Shown: in pieces, positions 18,007 through 34,065 of the stretch
Layout: each line of letters begins with the position of its first letter
Numbering within the stretch: position 1 is the stretch's first letter
NCBI GenBank assembly: GCA_001464035.1
Contig: LNEC01000017.1
Span: 1-64,000 of the forward strand
DNA: 64,000 bases
Direction: 5' to 3'
Source of the DNA: Bradyrhizobiaceae bacterium Ga0074131
GTDB lineage: Bacteria > Pseudomonadota > Alphaproteobacteria > Rhizobiales > Xanthobacteraceae
Position numbers and translations under genes: made by a program
Notes under the pieces: generated by a model
The model's input: only the letters and a program-made list of their open reading frames with translations
Database searches by the model: none
Told to the model about the DNA's origin: nothing

Positions 18007-19440
18007 TTAACCTGGAAATTCGGCGAGACCGAATTTCGATGAAGGCTGCGGGAAGCCCGATCGTGCGGTTCGCACGAGCGGGCCTATCGCAACCAGGGTG
18101 GCGAACAGCAGTACGATTTCGATGTGGTAGACGACGCTGTAGCCGGTCGACGGATCGGTCAGGGCGCGGCCGAGCGCACCGCTTGTCGCCAGCGAAGACA
18201 CCGCATCGCGAATGCCGCCGCCGAGTGCGATGCCCCCGCCAGCCGCGGTCGCCTGCACGGCGCCCCAAGTGCCCAGTGCCAGCCCGCTCTCGCCGTCCCG
18301 GGCCAGCGCCATCGCCGCCGTCAAGGTTCCCGCCGCGAACAGCCCGCCACCGAAGCCGATCAGGGCGGTGCCGATCCGGAACAGCAATATGGAGTCCAGG
18401 GGAGCCGCGAAGATGACCGCGGAAAAAGCGAACACGCCGGCCACCGCGCCGAAGCCTGCGATGCGGTAGGGGTCGGCACGGCGTCCGAGCGTCCGCGCGG
18501 CAAGTGCAAACCCGGCCAGCGTTCCCACCGCGAAGAACGCAGTCAGCGCGGTGGTCTGGCCGACCGTGAGTTTCAGGATTTCGGCGCCGTACGGCTCCAG
18601 CAGGATGTCCTGCATCGAGAATGCCGCGGTCCCGAGCGCCAGCGCCACCAGGACGCGGACCGAACCGCCCGACTTGCGGAACTTGGCCCACGACTGTTGA
18701 AACTCCGGCCGCTCCCGCTTCGGCGATGTGAATTCCGGATTGCGGGCCTCCTGCTTCCAGAGTGCAACGATGTTGAGGAGCATCTGCACGACGGCAACGC
18801 CCTGGATGATCTGGATCAGGCGAATCTCGTTGAAATCGCGCAACAGCTCGCTGAAAACCAGCGCACTGCCCGTCATCCCGATCAGCAGCATCACATAGAG
18901 GAATGCCACGACGCGCGGCCGCGACTCCGGGGTCGCAAGATCCGTCGCCAATGCAAGGCCAGCCGTCTGTGTCGTATGCATCCCCGCACCGATCATCAGG
19001 AACGCCAGCGCCGCGCCGAACTGACCGTAAACGGCGGGATATTCTCCGGTTCCGGAGAGCACCAGCAGCGCGAAGGGAAGAATTGCGAACCCGCCAAATT
19101 GAATCAGCGTGCCCATCCAGATATAGGGCACGCGGCGCCAGCCCAGAACCGAACGGTGATTGTCCGATCTGAATCCGATCAGCACGCGAAACGGTGCGAA
19201 CATCAGCGGGATCGACACCATCAGCGAAACCAGTAGCGCGGAAACGCCGAGTTCGACGATCATGACGCGATTGAGCGTGCCGTTGAGCAGCACGATGGAG
19301 ATGCCGGTCGATACCTGAAACAGCGACAGCCGCAGCAGCCGTCCGAGCGGAAGCTCTTTCGTCGCCGCATCCGCAAACGGCAGGAACTGCGTCCCGAGAC
19401 GCATCCAGCCTTTCGCCAACGTCGCCGAAATCGGGGTCAT
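18007..19440 (-). CDS. lhaA: LH1 assembly protein LhaA (PucC/BCD family transporter)
   Basis: This 477-residue, 12-helix member of the PucC family of the major facilitator superfamily begins MTPISATLAKGWMRLGTQFLPFADAATKELPL. It retains the family stretches VLLNGTLNRVMIVELGV, MFAPFRVLIGFRSDNHRSVLGWRRVPYIW and QDILLEPYGAEI. In Rhodobacter, LhaA supports LH1 assembly, possibly by handing bacteriochlorophyll to nascent subunits. It overlaps bchM by four bases and precedes puhA by 22, the conserved order. A long spurious upstream extension of this frame covers bchM. Confidence 0.93.
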   Translation of the reverse strand: MTPISATLAKGWMRLGTQFLPFADAATKELPLGRLLRLSLFQVSTGISIVLLNGTLNRVMIVELGVSALLVSLMVSIPLMFAPFRVLIGFRSDNHRSVLGWRRVPYIWMGTLIQFGGFAILPFALLVLSGTGEYPAVYGQFGAALAFLMIGAGMHTTQTAGLALATDLATPESRPRVVAFLYVMLLIGMTGSALVFSELLRDFNEIRLIQIIQGVAVVQMLLNIVALWKQEARNPEFTSPKRERPEFQQSWAKFRKSGGSVRVLVALALGTAAFSMQDILLEPYGAEILKLTVGQTTALTAFFAVGTLAGFALAARTLGRRADPYRIAGFGAVAGVFAFSAVIFAAPLDSILLFRIGTALIGFGGGLFAAGTLTAAMALARDGESGLALGTWGAVQATAAGGGIALGGGIRDAVSSLATSGALGRALTDPSTGYSVVYHIEIVLLFATLVAIGPLVRTARSGFPQPSSKFGLAEFPG

Positions 19441-20137
19441 CGGGGAATCATCTCCAATGCCTGCGACTTGTAGAAGCCGCTGGCAACGCGATGGGTGCGA
19501 CCAGGTCGCCATCGATCGAGGCCCTCGTCCGACAGCAACAGCCGCCGCAATTTCTGTTCGCCGACCGGCTCGATCGCCGGCGCCCGGTCGCCGCGCGGAA
19601 ACAGCCGGCCGACCGCGTGCATCACCGCCAGCGCCGGCGTTTTCGGCGCGAACGTCACCAGCAGCGCTTCCGTGGTGCGCGCGGCGAGGCCCGCCATGAT
19701 CCGGCAGGTATCGGTGGGGCGATAGTGGATCAGCGAATCCATCGCCACCACGAAATCGAATTTTCCGAGCTTCGGGTCGAGCATGTCGCCGGATCTGAAT
19801 TCGATTGCCGATGAATCGAGATCGTCGGGAATCCGCTCGCGCGCCACCGCAACCAGCGTCGGGGAAAGATCGATGGCCACCACCCGGGCGCCGCGCCGCG
19901 CCGCCTCGATCGACAGCGCGCCGGTCCCGCAGCCGGCATCGAGCAGCCGCGCGCCGCTCAGGTTGGCCGGCAGCCAGGACAGCAGCGTGCTGCGCATCTC
20001 GTCCCGACCGGCGCGCACGGTGGCGCGGATCCGCCCTACCGGCGCATCGGAGGTCAACCGGGCCCAGGCATCGACCGCGGTGCGATCGAAATAGGTCTGA
20101 AGCTCTCCACGCCGTTCGAGATAGGTGGTGATGGACA

Positions 20138-20138
<1 letters not shown>
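19437..20138 (-). CDS. bchM: Mg-protoporphyrin IX O-methyltransferase
   Basis: This 233-residue enzyme transfers a methyl group from S-adenosylmethionine to the C13 propionate of Mg-protoporphyrin IX, just before the cyclase step. The SAM-binding motif LLDAGCGTGALSIEAARRG lies at about residues 65-83, followed by the acidic VVAIDLSP. FDFVVAMDSLIHYR marks post-motif II. Its ATG shares one base with the bchL TGA (TGATG), and its stop overlaps lhaA by four bases. Confidence 0.95.
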
Positions 20139-24718
<4,580 letters not shown>

Positions 24719-24744
<26 letters not shown>

Positions 24745-26299
24745 CGTAGAGCGTCTCGACGGTTATGGTGGCGACGCCGTTTTCATTGGCGAAGCGTTCG
24801 GTGTTGCGGCGCGCCTTGCCGCGAACGAAGAACGGAATCTTGCGCAGTTCCTGCTCGGCGTCGGCGGCCCAGGCCACGGAAATATCGGAAACGATCGCTG
24901 GCGCACCCGGCTCTGCGGCGGCCACCCGGGTTTGGTCCACCGGTGCGGCGTGGCCTGCGCCCAAATGCGAGGGCACCGCGCCGTCCTTGAACTCGAAATC
25001 GTCCTTGAACATCGCCAGCAGATGCTCTTCGAGGCCCATCATCAGCGGGTGCACCCAGGTGTCGAAGATCACGTTGGCGCCTTCAAAGCCCATCTGCGGA
25101 GCGTAGCGGGCCGGAAAATCCTGGACATGCACCGGCGCGGAGATGACCGCGCAGGGAATGCCGAGGCGCTTGGCGATATGCCGCTCCATCTGCGTGCCCA
25201 GCACCAGTTCGGGCTCCAGCTCCGCGACCCTGGCCTCGACTTCCAGGTAATCGTCCGAAATCAGCGGCTCGACGCCATAGAGCTTCGCGGCCTCGCGGAT
25301 CTCGCGGCCGAATTCCCGTGAGTAGGTGCCAAGCCCGACCACCTTGAAACCGAGCTCATCCGACGCGATGCGGGCGGCGGCGACCGCATGGGTTGCGTCG
25401 CCGAAGATAAAGACGCGTTTGCCGGTGAGATAGGTGGAGTCGACCGATCGCGAATACCATGGCAGCCGCGTCGACGACGCTGCCAGCACCGATGAGGCAT
25501 CGACGCCGGCGAGTTTTGCCACTTCCTCGATGAATTCCCGGGTCGCCGACACACCAATCGGGATGACCTTGCTCGAAGGCTGGCCAAAATTCCGTTGCAG
25601 CCATGATGCCGCCTGACCCGCAATCTCCGGATACAGCACCACGTTGAAATCGGCGTCACCGAGCCTTGCCAGATCGGCCGGCGCCGCGCCCATGGGCGCG
25701 GTAACACTGACGTCGATACCAAGTCTTGCGAGCAGGCCGGTGATTTCAGCGACGTCGTCGCGGTGGCGGAAGCCAAGCGCGGTTGGCCCGAGCAGGTTGC
25801 AGCGGGGACGTCCGCCGGACGGACGCTTCGACCGTTTGTTGCCCGACTCTGGTCCCGAGGATCCGGCGAGGGTCCGCACCAGCTGATAGAAGGTCTCGGC
25901 GGCACCCCAGTTCTCCTTGCGCTGATAGGCCGGCAGGTCGACGGTCACCACCGGGATCGGCAGATCCAACGCGCGCGCCAGGCCGCCGGGATCGTCCTGG
26001 ATCAACGACCCTGTGCACGACGCACCGACGATCATCGCCTGTGGTTGAAAGCGATCGTAGGCGTTTTGCGCGGCGATCTTGAACAGCTCGGCGGTATCGC
26101 CACCGAGATCGCGCGCGGAGAATGTCGTGTAAGTCACGGGCGGGCGACGATCGCGTCGCTCGATCATGGTGAACAGAAGGTCCGCGTAAGTGTCGCCCTG
26201 CGGCGCGTGAAGGACATAATGCAATCCCTGCATGCCCGTCGCAACGCGCATGGCGCCGACATGGGGAGGTCCCTCATATGTCCACACTGTAAGTTGCAT
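24719..26299 (-). CDS. bchB: Protochlorophyllide reductase subunit BchB
   Basis: This 526-residue MoFe-like subunit pairs with BchN to reduce ring D in the dark. D36 (PQGDTYAD) and C95 (GASCTGSL) match the known ligands of the [4Fe-4S] NB-cluster, D36 being the unusual aspartate ligand. [19 protein letters not shown] and the C-terminal [16 protein letters not shown], the small protochlorophyllide-binding domain, are also present. The start at 26299 is two bases after bchN, and a longer frame upstream is a shadow of bchN. Confidence 0.96.
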
Positions 26300-26301
26300 C
26301 G

Positions 26302-28253
<1,952 letters not shown>

Positions 28254-28362
28254 TTCTTCGCCGTTTGGAGCGGAATGGCGATTTTCAAGGCCCCGTGGAT
28301 GCACCGCGCTACTCCCAAATGTGCGGGCTTGAGGTTGGGAGGCTAGACTCGGTTTCGAGAAC

Positions 28363-28396
28363 TGTCAATCAAACCATACGTAAATTAAACTTGACG
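28363..28396. promoter_or_regulatory. Two overlapping degenerate PpsR-like sites between bchF and aerR
   Basis: TGT-N12-ACG (28363-28380) and CGT-N12-ACG (28379-28396) each miss the consensus in one or two outer bases. They share two bases and sit in the divergent bchF/aerR promoter region, about 40-75 bases before the aerR ATG. With the exact site at 28181 they could form a looped operator set. Confidence 0.4.
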
Positions 28397-28435
28397 ATCT
28401 GAAAAACCAGGGACTTAATGTTGGGGGAGTCAAAA

Positions 28436-29329
28436 ATGACCGACGTGAACGAGCAATCCTTCGCAGCCGGCGCCACCACCGACAGCGCTGCGGCGCGTCT
28501 GCACACACTACCACCGCGACAAATCCCGGCGCCGATCTGGCGATTTCGTCCTGCGCTGAAGCCTGTCGGCGTCGTCAAAGCCCTCAAGACGCAGATCATC
28601 CCCAGGATTGTCCTTGCGCTCCGCAGCCTGCCTACGTCAAAATCCGCAGAGAGCACCGAACAGGCGAGCGGCAGCGACGTCGAGCAATTCGCCGCGCTGA
28701 CGCTGGGCAACGACGACGGCGCGGCTTTCGCCTATGTCGAAACCCTGATGGCGCAAGGCGTGACGGTCGAGGCGATATTTCTCGATCTGCTGGCGCCGGC
28801 GGCCCGCCATCTCGGCACCCAGTGGGAAGCGGACGCGACCGACTTCGCCAATGTAACGCTGGGCGTCAGTCGGCTGCAGCGAATCATGCGACTTCTCGGC
28901 GAGCACTTTGCCGATGACGGCGGCCAGGGAAGTGGCGGCGAGTCGGTGCTGCTGACCATCATTCCCGGCGAGCAGCACAGTTTTGGACTTTCGATGGTGG
29001 CGGAATTCTTCCGTCGCGCCGGCTGGAACCTCTGCACCGGCCCGTTTTCATCGCACCAGGAATTGACTTCCCTCGTTCACAACCACTGGTTCGACATCGT
29101 CGGTTTTTCGGTCAGCAGCGATCGCCGTCTTGATGAACTCAAGAAGGATATTCACGACATCCGCAGGAACTCGCGCAACAGGAATGTCGGCGTCATGCTC
29201 GGCGGCCCGATGATGATAGCCCATCCGGAGCTTGTGGCGGCGATGGGAGCCGATATGATGTCATCGGACGCGGCTGCCGCGCCGCATTCGGCGCGCAGCC
29301 TGATGCAGCAGATGAAGCGGCAGGACTGA
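28436..29329 (+). CDS. ppaA: B12-binding antirepressor AerR/PpaA-like protein
   Basis: This 297-residue regulator starts at 28436, after a strong GGGGGAG box. The proline-rich N-terminus (about 1-75) is followed by a helical B12-cap segment with HLGTQWEADATDFANVTLGV (W130) and a Rossmann-like cobalamin domain. There, EQHSFG (H181) takes the place of the classic DxHxxG and FDIVGFSVSSD follows. In Rhodobacter, AerR/PpaA binds cobalamin and counteracts CrtJ/PpsR. The gene is divergent from bchF and sits two genes from ppsR-bphP rather than directly upstream of ppsR. Confidence 0.88.
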   Translation: MTDVNEQSFAAGATTDSAAARLHTLPPRQIPAPIWRFRPALKPVGVVKALKTQIIPRIVLALRSLPTSKSAESTEQASGSDVEQFAALTLGNDDGAAFAYVETLMAQGVTVEAIFLDLLAPAARHLGTQWEADATDFANVTLGVSRLQRIMRLLGEHFADDGGQGSGGESVLLTIIPGEQHSFGLSMVAEFFRRAGWNLCTGPFSSHQELTSLVHNHWFDIVGFSVSSDRRLDELKKDIHDIRRNSRNRNVGVMLGGPMMIAHPELVAAMGADMMSSDAAAAPHSARSLMQQMKRQD

Positions 29330-29408
29330 AGGATTCACGCACCAGGCGACGTTACAAACGAGAGTTCGGCCACCAGTGCCGCGCACGTTAATCGGGAGAA
29401 AAACAGCA

Positions 29409-30101
29409 ATGACGGTTGCTAGCGCGGACAACTCCTTGCCGGTCAGCGTCGTCACCGCCCTGTATCTCCGAACCAAGGCGCTCCATGTCGAGGCAGAGCG
29501 AACCGGGATCATCCGCGACCTGCTGCGCGGCGAAGCCAGCCGCGAAGGCTATGTTCTTCTGCTGCGCAACCTGCTTCCAGCCTATCAGGCGATGGAACAA
29601 GGCCTCGAACGCCATCGGGGCTCGGAGGGGCTGGCGGCGCTGGCGGGTTTCAGGTTCGATCGCGCGCCTGCCATCGAAGCCGATCTTGCCGGGCTCTGCG
29701 GGCATCGCTGGGAACGCGACATACCCCTGCTCAGTGCCGGCGACATCTACGCTCGACGAATCGCGAAAGCGGCTGAGGGCGATGGCATCCGGTTGATTGC
29801 GCATGCCTATACCCGGTATCTCGGCGATCTCAGTGGCGGCCAAATCCTGCAGCGGCTGCTGACGCGGTCGCTGAAGCTGAAGCCGACAGAACTGACTTTC
29901 TATGATTTCCCGCGATTCTACGATCTCGAGGCGCTGAAGGCCGACTTTCGCCAAGCCCTCGATGCGGCCGGAGCGCTCGCCAGCGATCCGCAGGCGGTGG
30001 TTGAGGAAGGCGCCATCGCCTTCTCGCTCAACATCGATTTGTCATGCGCCGTGCAGGCGCTGTTGTCCTCGCGCACGATCACAGCAACCGCGGCAGAGTG
30101 A
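29409..30101 (+). CDS. hmuO: Heme oxygenase (biliverdin supply for BphP)
   Basis: This 230-residue heme oxygenase opens heme to biliverdin IXalpha, the BphP chromophore. The proximal heme ligand is likely H26 (TKALHVEAERT), and the distal helix motif RYLGDLSGGQILQR is intact. The start at 29409 follows GGGAGAAA. It converges with bphP, with 20 bases between the stop codons, and follows aerR by about 80 bases in the same direction. Pairing with bphP makes bphO an equally suitable symbol. Confidence 0.92.
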   Translation: MTVASADNSLPVSVVTALYLRTKALHVEAERTGIIRDLLRGEASREGYVLLLRNLLPAYQAMEQGLERHRGSEGLAALAGFRFDRAPAIEADLAGLCGHRWERDIPLLSAGDIYARRIAKAAEGDGIRLIAHAYTRYLGDLSGGQILQRLLTRSLKLKPTELTFYDFPRFYDLEALKADFRQALDAAGALASDPQAVVEEGAIAFSLNIDLSCAVQALLSSRTITATAAE

Positions 30102-30121
30102 CCGGCGGCCGGCGGCCGAAA

Positions 30122-32302
30122 CTATCCATCGTTCCTGTCGCCGCCCCACGTGCGCGAGGAATGCCAGATCAGATGCTCGAGCACTTCGGCGGTACGCAGC
30201 ATGGAGTTGCGGACGCTTTCCAGCATCTCGGCGATCCGGCTGGTCTCAACGCCATAGGTTATCTCCAGCGCTGCAAGCTGCGCATTTTCGACCACCGACG
30301 ACAACAGGTTCTGATAGACAAGGTCGGTTCTGGAATCGAGCCGTACGCCGTTGATTCGATGGCTTCGAAGGATGTCTTCCTGGAAACGGCTGCGCGCCGT
30401 CTCCGCGGCCTTACGATCGGTGATATCGGAGAAGATCAGGACGAAACCAAGCACCCGCTCCCGGGAGGGCTGCACCGGATCAGCCCGCACCATCAGCGGC
30501 TTCTCGCAGTTGCCTTGGCTGCGCAACATCAGTTCGCCGCGCCAGGCCCGATGTTGATTGAGAAGCCCGCCGAGGCTGTGCAGAAACTCATCCGGATACT
30601 GAAACGCGCCGGCCAGATCATCGAGCCTCGCGATCGCCGTATGGTCCTTTGGCAGCAAGGCCTTGAAGGCCTCGTTCATCAACAGGATCTTGCCGTCGAT
30701 GCCGGCAATGATCACCGGCTGTTCCGAGATCCGCACGTGGCGGCTGAACTGCTCGAGCTGATCCTGGGCGATCAACGTGCGCACCGCACGAAACTGCAGG
30801 ATGATGTCGGCGACCGACTGACCGATCAGGCGCGCCGCGGCAATATCAGCGGCGGTCCATGGTTCAGAGGTACCCTCGACCAGTTGGTGCCACTGCGCGA
30901 ACGACCGGCGCGGCGAAAGATCGCTTGGATCATCGCCGATCACGAATGGCTTGAGCGGATCGCCGCCCCAGGTCACCGTCCGGATACGTTCCGGGCGAAA
31001 CCAGATAAGGTATTCCCCAGGATTGTCCGAGATCGTCGTGACGGCTATCCCGCTCGCAACCTTGGTGAGGCCCGCGAACTGGGGAAATTCCAGGCCCAGC
31101 GATGCGGTGGCCAGCACCGGGGTACCGCGCCTTGCGTCCAGCCACGCGCCGATCTCGCGAATTTCCCGCGTCCCCGGCACCTCGCCGGATGAAATGATCT
31201 GGCCTTCATAAATCAGGGCGCCGCCGCTGGCGCCGAGCGGCTGCAGGATCGACTGCGAACTGTCGAAGATCGCCGCACGCCAGTCACCTTCGCGGGAGAC
31301 CGCCTCAATCATCCGCTGCTCGAGCCGTTGCACGAAAATTTCGAACTGGCTCTGCGCAAAACTCTCGAGTGCGGCGATACGCGTCGCGATCGCTTCGGCA
31401 AGCAGCTCGCAGACCGCGCGCAGTTCGAAGTGGATGAAGCGCGGCTCGTAATGATGGCAGGCCACGAGGCCCCACAGCTTTCCTCCGACCACCAGCGACA
31501 CAACCAACGTGGCGCCCACCCCCATGTTCTTGAGATATTGCAGGTGAATCGGCGACATGCTGCGCAGGAAGCAGAGCGACATGTCGAGGTCGCGTCCGGT
31601 CAGCGGAGACAGCCGCGGCTGCAGCGGGACCGGATCATAATTGACGTCCACCAGCACCCGGACACGGGTGGTTTCGTACAGTCGCCGCGCCATCTGCGGA
31701 ATATCCGTCGCCGGATAGCGATTGCCGAGATAGGCCTCGAGTTCGGGCTTGCGGCGCTCGGAATAGACCTCGCCGTGCCCTTCGTCATCGAAACGATAGA
31801 CCATCACGCGGTCGTAGCCGGTGCGGTCCTGAAATAACGTCGCGGCTTCCTCGCAAAGCGCCCGGAGCGATGACGCGGTGCGAATCTTCTCCAGGGCGAG
31901 CGCAATCTGCCCGGAGAGGTCGACCGAGGGGCCTGCGCGCTCGAGCTCGATGACCAACCCGCCGGCAGGCGGCCGGTGCAGCAGTCCATCGAATTCGGCG
32001 CTGGGACTGCCGATGCGGCAGCGGACGCCGATCGGCATGCCCTGCGAGGTCGGATCGAGATGCGGCAGAATCCGGAACAGCAGATCGCCATCGAGATCGG
32101 CGAGCGGCATTCCGATGACGCGCTTCACGTTGAGAAATTCGGCGGCGTTGGCACTGGCCTGGATCACCCGGTGATCGGGTTCGCTGACGACCAACAAGGC
32201 TCCGTGCGGCTGAATGGAGCCCGCGAGATGTATCTCTTCCCGTTCGCAATTCGAAAGATCGGCTTTTCCGAACGCTGGGGTAGCGATGGAATGCAACGCC
32301 AA
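30122..32302 (-). CDS. bphP: Bacteriophytochrome BphP without a kinase domain
   Basis: This red/far-red photoreceptor of about 726 residues has the domain order PAS (about 15-120), GAF (about 140-310), PHY (about 325-500), a second PAS (about 530-640) and a C-terminal two-helix region. The biliverdin cysteine is C19 in DLSNCEREEIH; the GAF motif YPATDIPQMARRLY and the PHY tongue PRRSF are present. No HATPase follows; the end ENAQLAALEITYGVETSRIAEML resembles the output of R. palustris BphP1, which acts by binding PpsR. The favoured start is TTG 32302, one base after the ppsR stop and behind AGAGG; the ATG at 32371 would overlap ppsR by 68 bases. Confidence 0.92.
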   Translation of the reverse strand: MALHSIATPAFGKADLSNCEREEIHLAGSIQPHGALLVVSEPDHRVIQASANAAEFLNVKRVIGMPLADLDGDLLFRILPHLDPTSQGMPIGVRCRIGSPSAEFDGLLHRPPAGGLVIELERAGPSVDLSGQIALALEKIRTASSLRALCEEAATLFQDRTGYDRVMVYRFDDEGHGEVYSERRKPELEAYLGNRYPATDIPQMARRLYETTRVRVLVDVNYDPVPLQPRLSPLTGRDLDMSLCFLRSMSPIHLQYLKNMGVGATLVVSLVVGGKLWGLVACHHYEPRFIHFELRAVCELLAEAIATRIAALESFAQSQFEIFVQRLEQRMIEAVSREGDWRAAIFDSSQSILQPLGASGGALIYEGQIISSGEVPGTREIREIGAWLDARRGTPVLATASLGLEFPQFAGLTKVASGIAVTTISDNPGEYLIWFRPERIRTVTWGGDPLKPFVIGDDPSDLSPRRSFAQWHQLVEGTSEPWTAADIAAARLIGQSVADIILQFRAVRTLIAQDQLEQFSRHVRISEQPVIIAGIDGKILLMNEAFKALLPKDHTAIARLDDLAGAFQYPDEFLHSLGGLLNQHRAWRGELMLRSQGNCEKPLMVRADPVQPSRERVLGFVLIFSDITDRKAAETARSRFQEDILRSHRINGVRLDSRTDLVYQNLLSSVVENAQLAALEITYGVETSRIAEMLESVRNSMLRTAEVLEHLIWHSSRTWGGDRNDG

Positions 32303-32303
32303 T

Positions 32304-33680
32304 TCAATCCTCTGGGGTTTCCTCGCTGCCGGGCCCCTTGTCGTCGAGGCCGTAGCGGCTGAGCTTGGCATAAAGGCTCTGCCGGCTCAATCCCAGGAGT
32401 TCGGCGGTGGCGGTTCGGTTGCCACCTGCGAGTTCCAGCGCTTGCTTGACGTAGTGTTGCTCGACGATGCTGACGGTGTTCTTGACCAGTTTGCGCAACG
32501 AGGATTTCCCGATCTGCTCGCTCATTGAACCCAGCGCCGTCCGCAACAGGTCGCTCTCGGTACTCGAAGGCAGCCTGCGGGCCACGTTGCGGAGCAGCAC
32601 TCCGATATGGCTGTGCTCGCTGCCTTCGCAGGCGCCGGCCGAAATCTCGATGTCGGTATCGGTACCCAACTCGCCGCGAATGGTGGTCGTGAACAGCCGT
32701 ACGGTCTTGTGCAACTGAACATTTGCAAGCAGCGCGTTCAAGTCCGCGCCGGGCTGCCAGAGCCAGCGTCCCAGCGACTCACCGGTCGCGGAGCCCTTGG
32801 ACCCGACCTGCACGAGATCGAGAAAGGCCTGATTGGCGTAACGGATGATGCCGGCCGTATCCAGCGCCACGAAGCCGTCGGGCAGATGATCGACCAGATC
32901 CTCTACGGTTGAAAGTCCATTGCGCTCCGCAGCAACCGACAGATCCGTCGCGGCCGTGAACTGCAGCAGGAACACGTGCCCGGGTTCGGCGGTAATGAGC
33001 GACCCGCGCAGCATCCACGGCCTGGCGTCGGCCCCGAGATGCACGAGAATGCTGAGCGCCTTGCCGCGCTCGCGGATGCGCGCCAGCATTTCGCGGACCG
33101 CCTCGCGATCCTCGGCGGCCACCTCGGGGAGCAATTCGCGTCCGGCCAGATCCTCGTTGCGCCGCCGCGCCGAGTTCACGGCCTCGACGGCGGTGCGGTT
33201 GGCTTCGATGATCCGCAAATTGGCGGAGGATACGATCATGACAGCCTCGTTCGAGGCTTCGAATACAAGCCGGTAGCGCGTTTCGATTTCGCGGAGCTTC
33301 CAGTAATCCCGCTCCATGGTCTGCTGTGCGGCGATCAGGCGCGACTGCAGTTCGGCAACCGCCTGCAGATTCTTTCCGATCGCGAGCATTCCGGCACGGC
33401 CGCCGAGCAGCACGGTGGTAAATTCCATCGGAATTTCAAGGCCGCTCGGAAAACGCTGGTTGATCTGCCGGAACGCCGAGATGCCGCTGACGCGCGCATC
33501 GTCGACCATGCGCTTGACCTTGTCGCCGCCGATCTCGCCGGCAATTTCGACCCACGGACGGCCGAGCCAGCCATCCACGCTTTCCCCCTTCATCGCCGGA
33601 GACAATGTCGCTTCGCGGATCACGCCATCCATGTCCAGGAGCAGCGTGATGTCAGGCTGTACGGTCGGTAAGGCGGCCAT
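32304..33680 (-). CDS. ppsR: PpsR/CrtJ-type repressor, bphP-linked copy
   Basis: The 458-residue regulator has an N-terminal PAS (about 8-105), a coiled Q-linker (about 106-135), two further PAS domains (about 138-245 and 255-365) and a Fis-type HTH at the C-terminus (QALELAGGNRTATAELLGLSRQSLYAKLSRYG, about 413-445). Only one cysteine occurs, C351, outside the HTH. PpsR binds TGT-N12-ACA and represses bch/crt/puc genes. The tight bphP linkage matches R. palustris, where BphP1 releases PpsR2 repression in far-red light. Photosynthetic Bradyrhizobium are reported to have two PpsR with opposing roles, so activation is also possible. Confidence 0.93.
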   Translation of the reverse strand: MAALPTVQPDITLLLDMDGVIREATLSPAMKGESVDGWLGRPWVEIAGEIGGDKVKRMVDDARVSGISAFRQINQRFPSGLEIPMEFTTVLLGGRAGMLAIGKNLQAVAELQSRLIAAQQTMERDYWKLREIETRYRLVFEASNEAVMIVSSANLRIIEANRTAVEAVNSARRRNEDLAGRELLPEVAAEDREAVREMLARIRERGKALSILVHLGADARPWMLRGSLITAEPGHVFLLQFTAATDLSVAAERNGLSTVEDLVDHLPDGFVALDTAGIIRYANQAFLDLVQVGSKGSATGESLGRWLWQPGADLNALLANVQLHKTVRLFTTTIRGELGTDTDIEISAGACEGSEHSHIGVLLRNVARRLPSSTESDLLRTALGSMSEQIGKSSLRKLVKNTVSIVEQHYVKQALELAGGNRTATAELLGLSRQSLYAKLSRYGLDDKGPGSEETPED

Positions 33681-34065
33681 TCCTGGTATCTGCCAATCTT
33701 TTCTGGCGAGCGGATTAGTCCGGAAAATTCTAAAAACAACACAGTCAACTCAATGCATATGCCAAGGGTACCTGACACTTCGACCCAGGGCAAAGCCATT
33801 GCCAACCCCTAGGATTGCGCAGAATCCGTAGCCCAAGTCAAGAAACACTTTAGTTTGAAGGGCTTCGGTCACCCCTTTGCTTTACACGGGTTTGCAGCCC
33901 GTAGCGGGCTACGCCGAATAATGGGCTAAAAGGCTTCCTAAGCGACAAGAACATACCATATCCAGATATGTCAATCTTACTTAACAATCGTGCGACCTGG
34001 TCCCGAGGGGAAATCAAGTGATCAGTCGATGCCTCAATCCGACAAGAATTAGCTCCCGCGAGCGC
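33681..34065. other. ppsR upstream region
   Basis: The 385 bases between the ppsR start and the stop of the small membrane gene contain no ORF of interest. They hold a 6-bp GC hairpin (AGCCCG-TAG-CGGGCT, about 33896-33910) without a T-run and an exact PpsR palindrome. The stretch is noticeably AT-richer than its neighbours, as expected for a promoter. Confidence 0.5.
33969..33986. promoter_or_regulatory. PpsR palindrome (exact) upstream of ppsR-bphP
   Basis: TGTCAATCTTACTTAACA fits TGT-N12-ACA exactly and lies 289 bases before the ppsR ATG, in the only intergenic space from which ppsR-bphP can be transcribed independently. It suggests autoregulation or cross-regulation between the two PpsR proteins. 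Confidence 0.65.
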
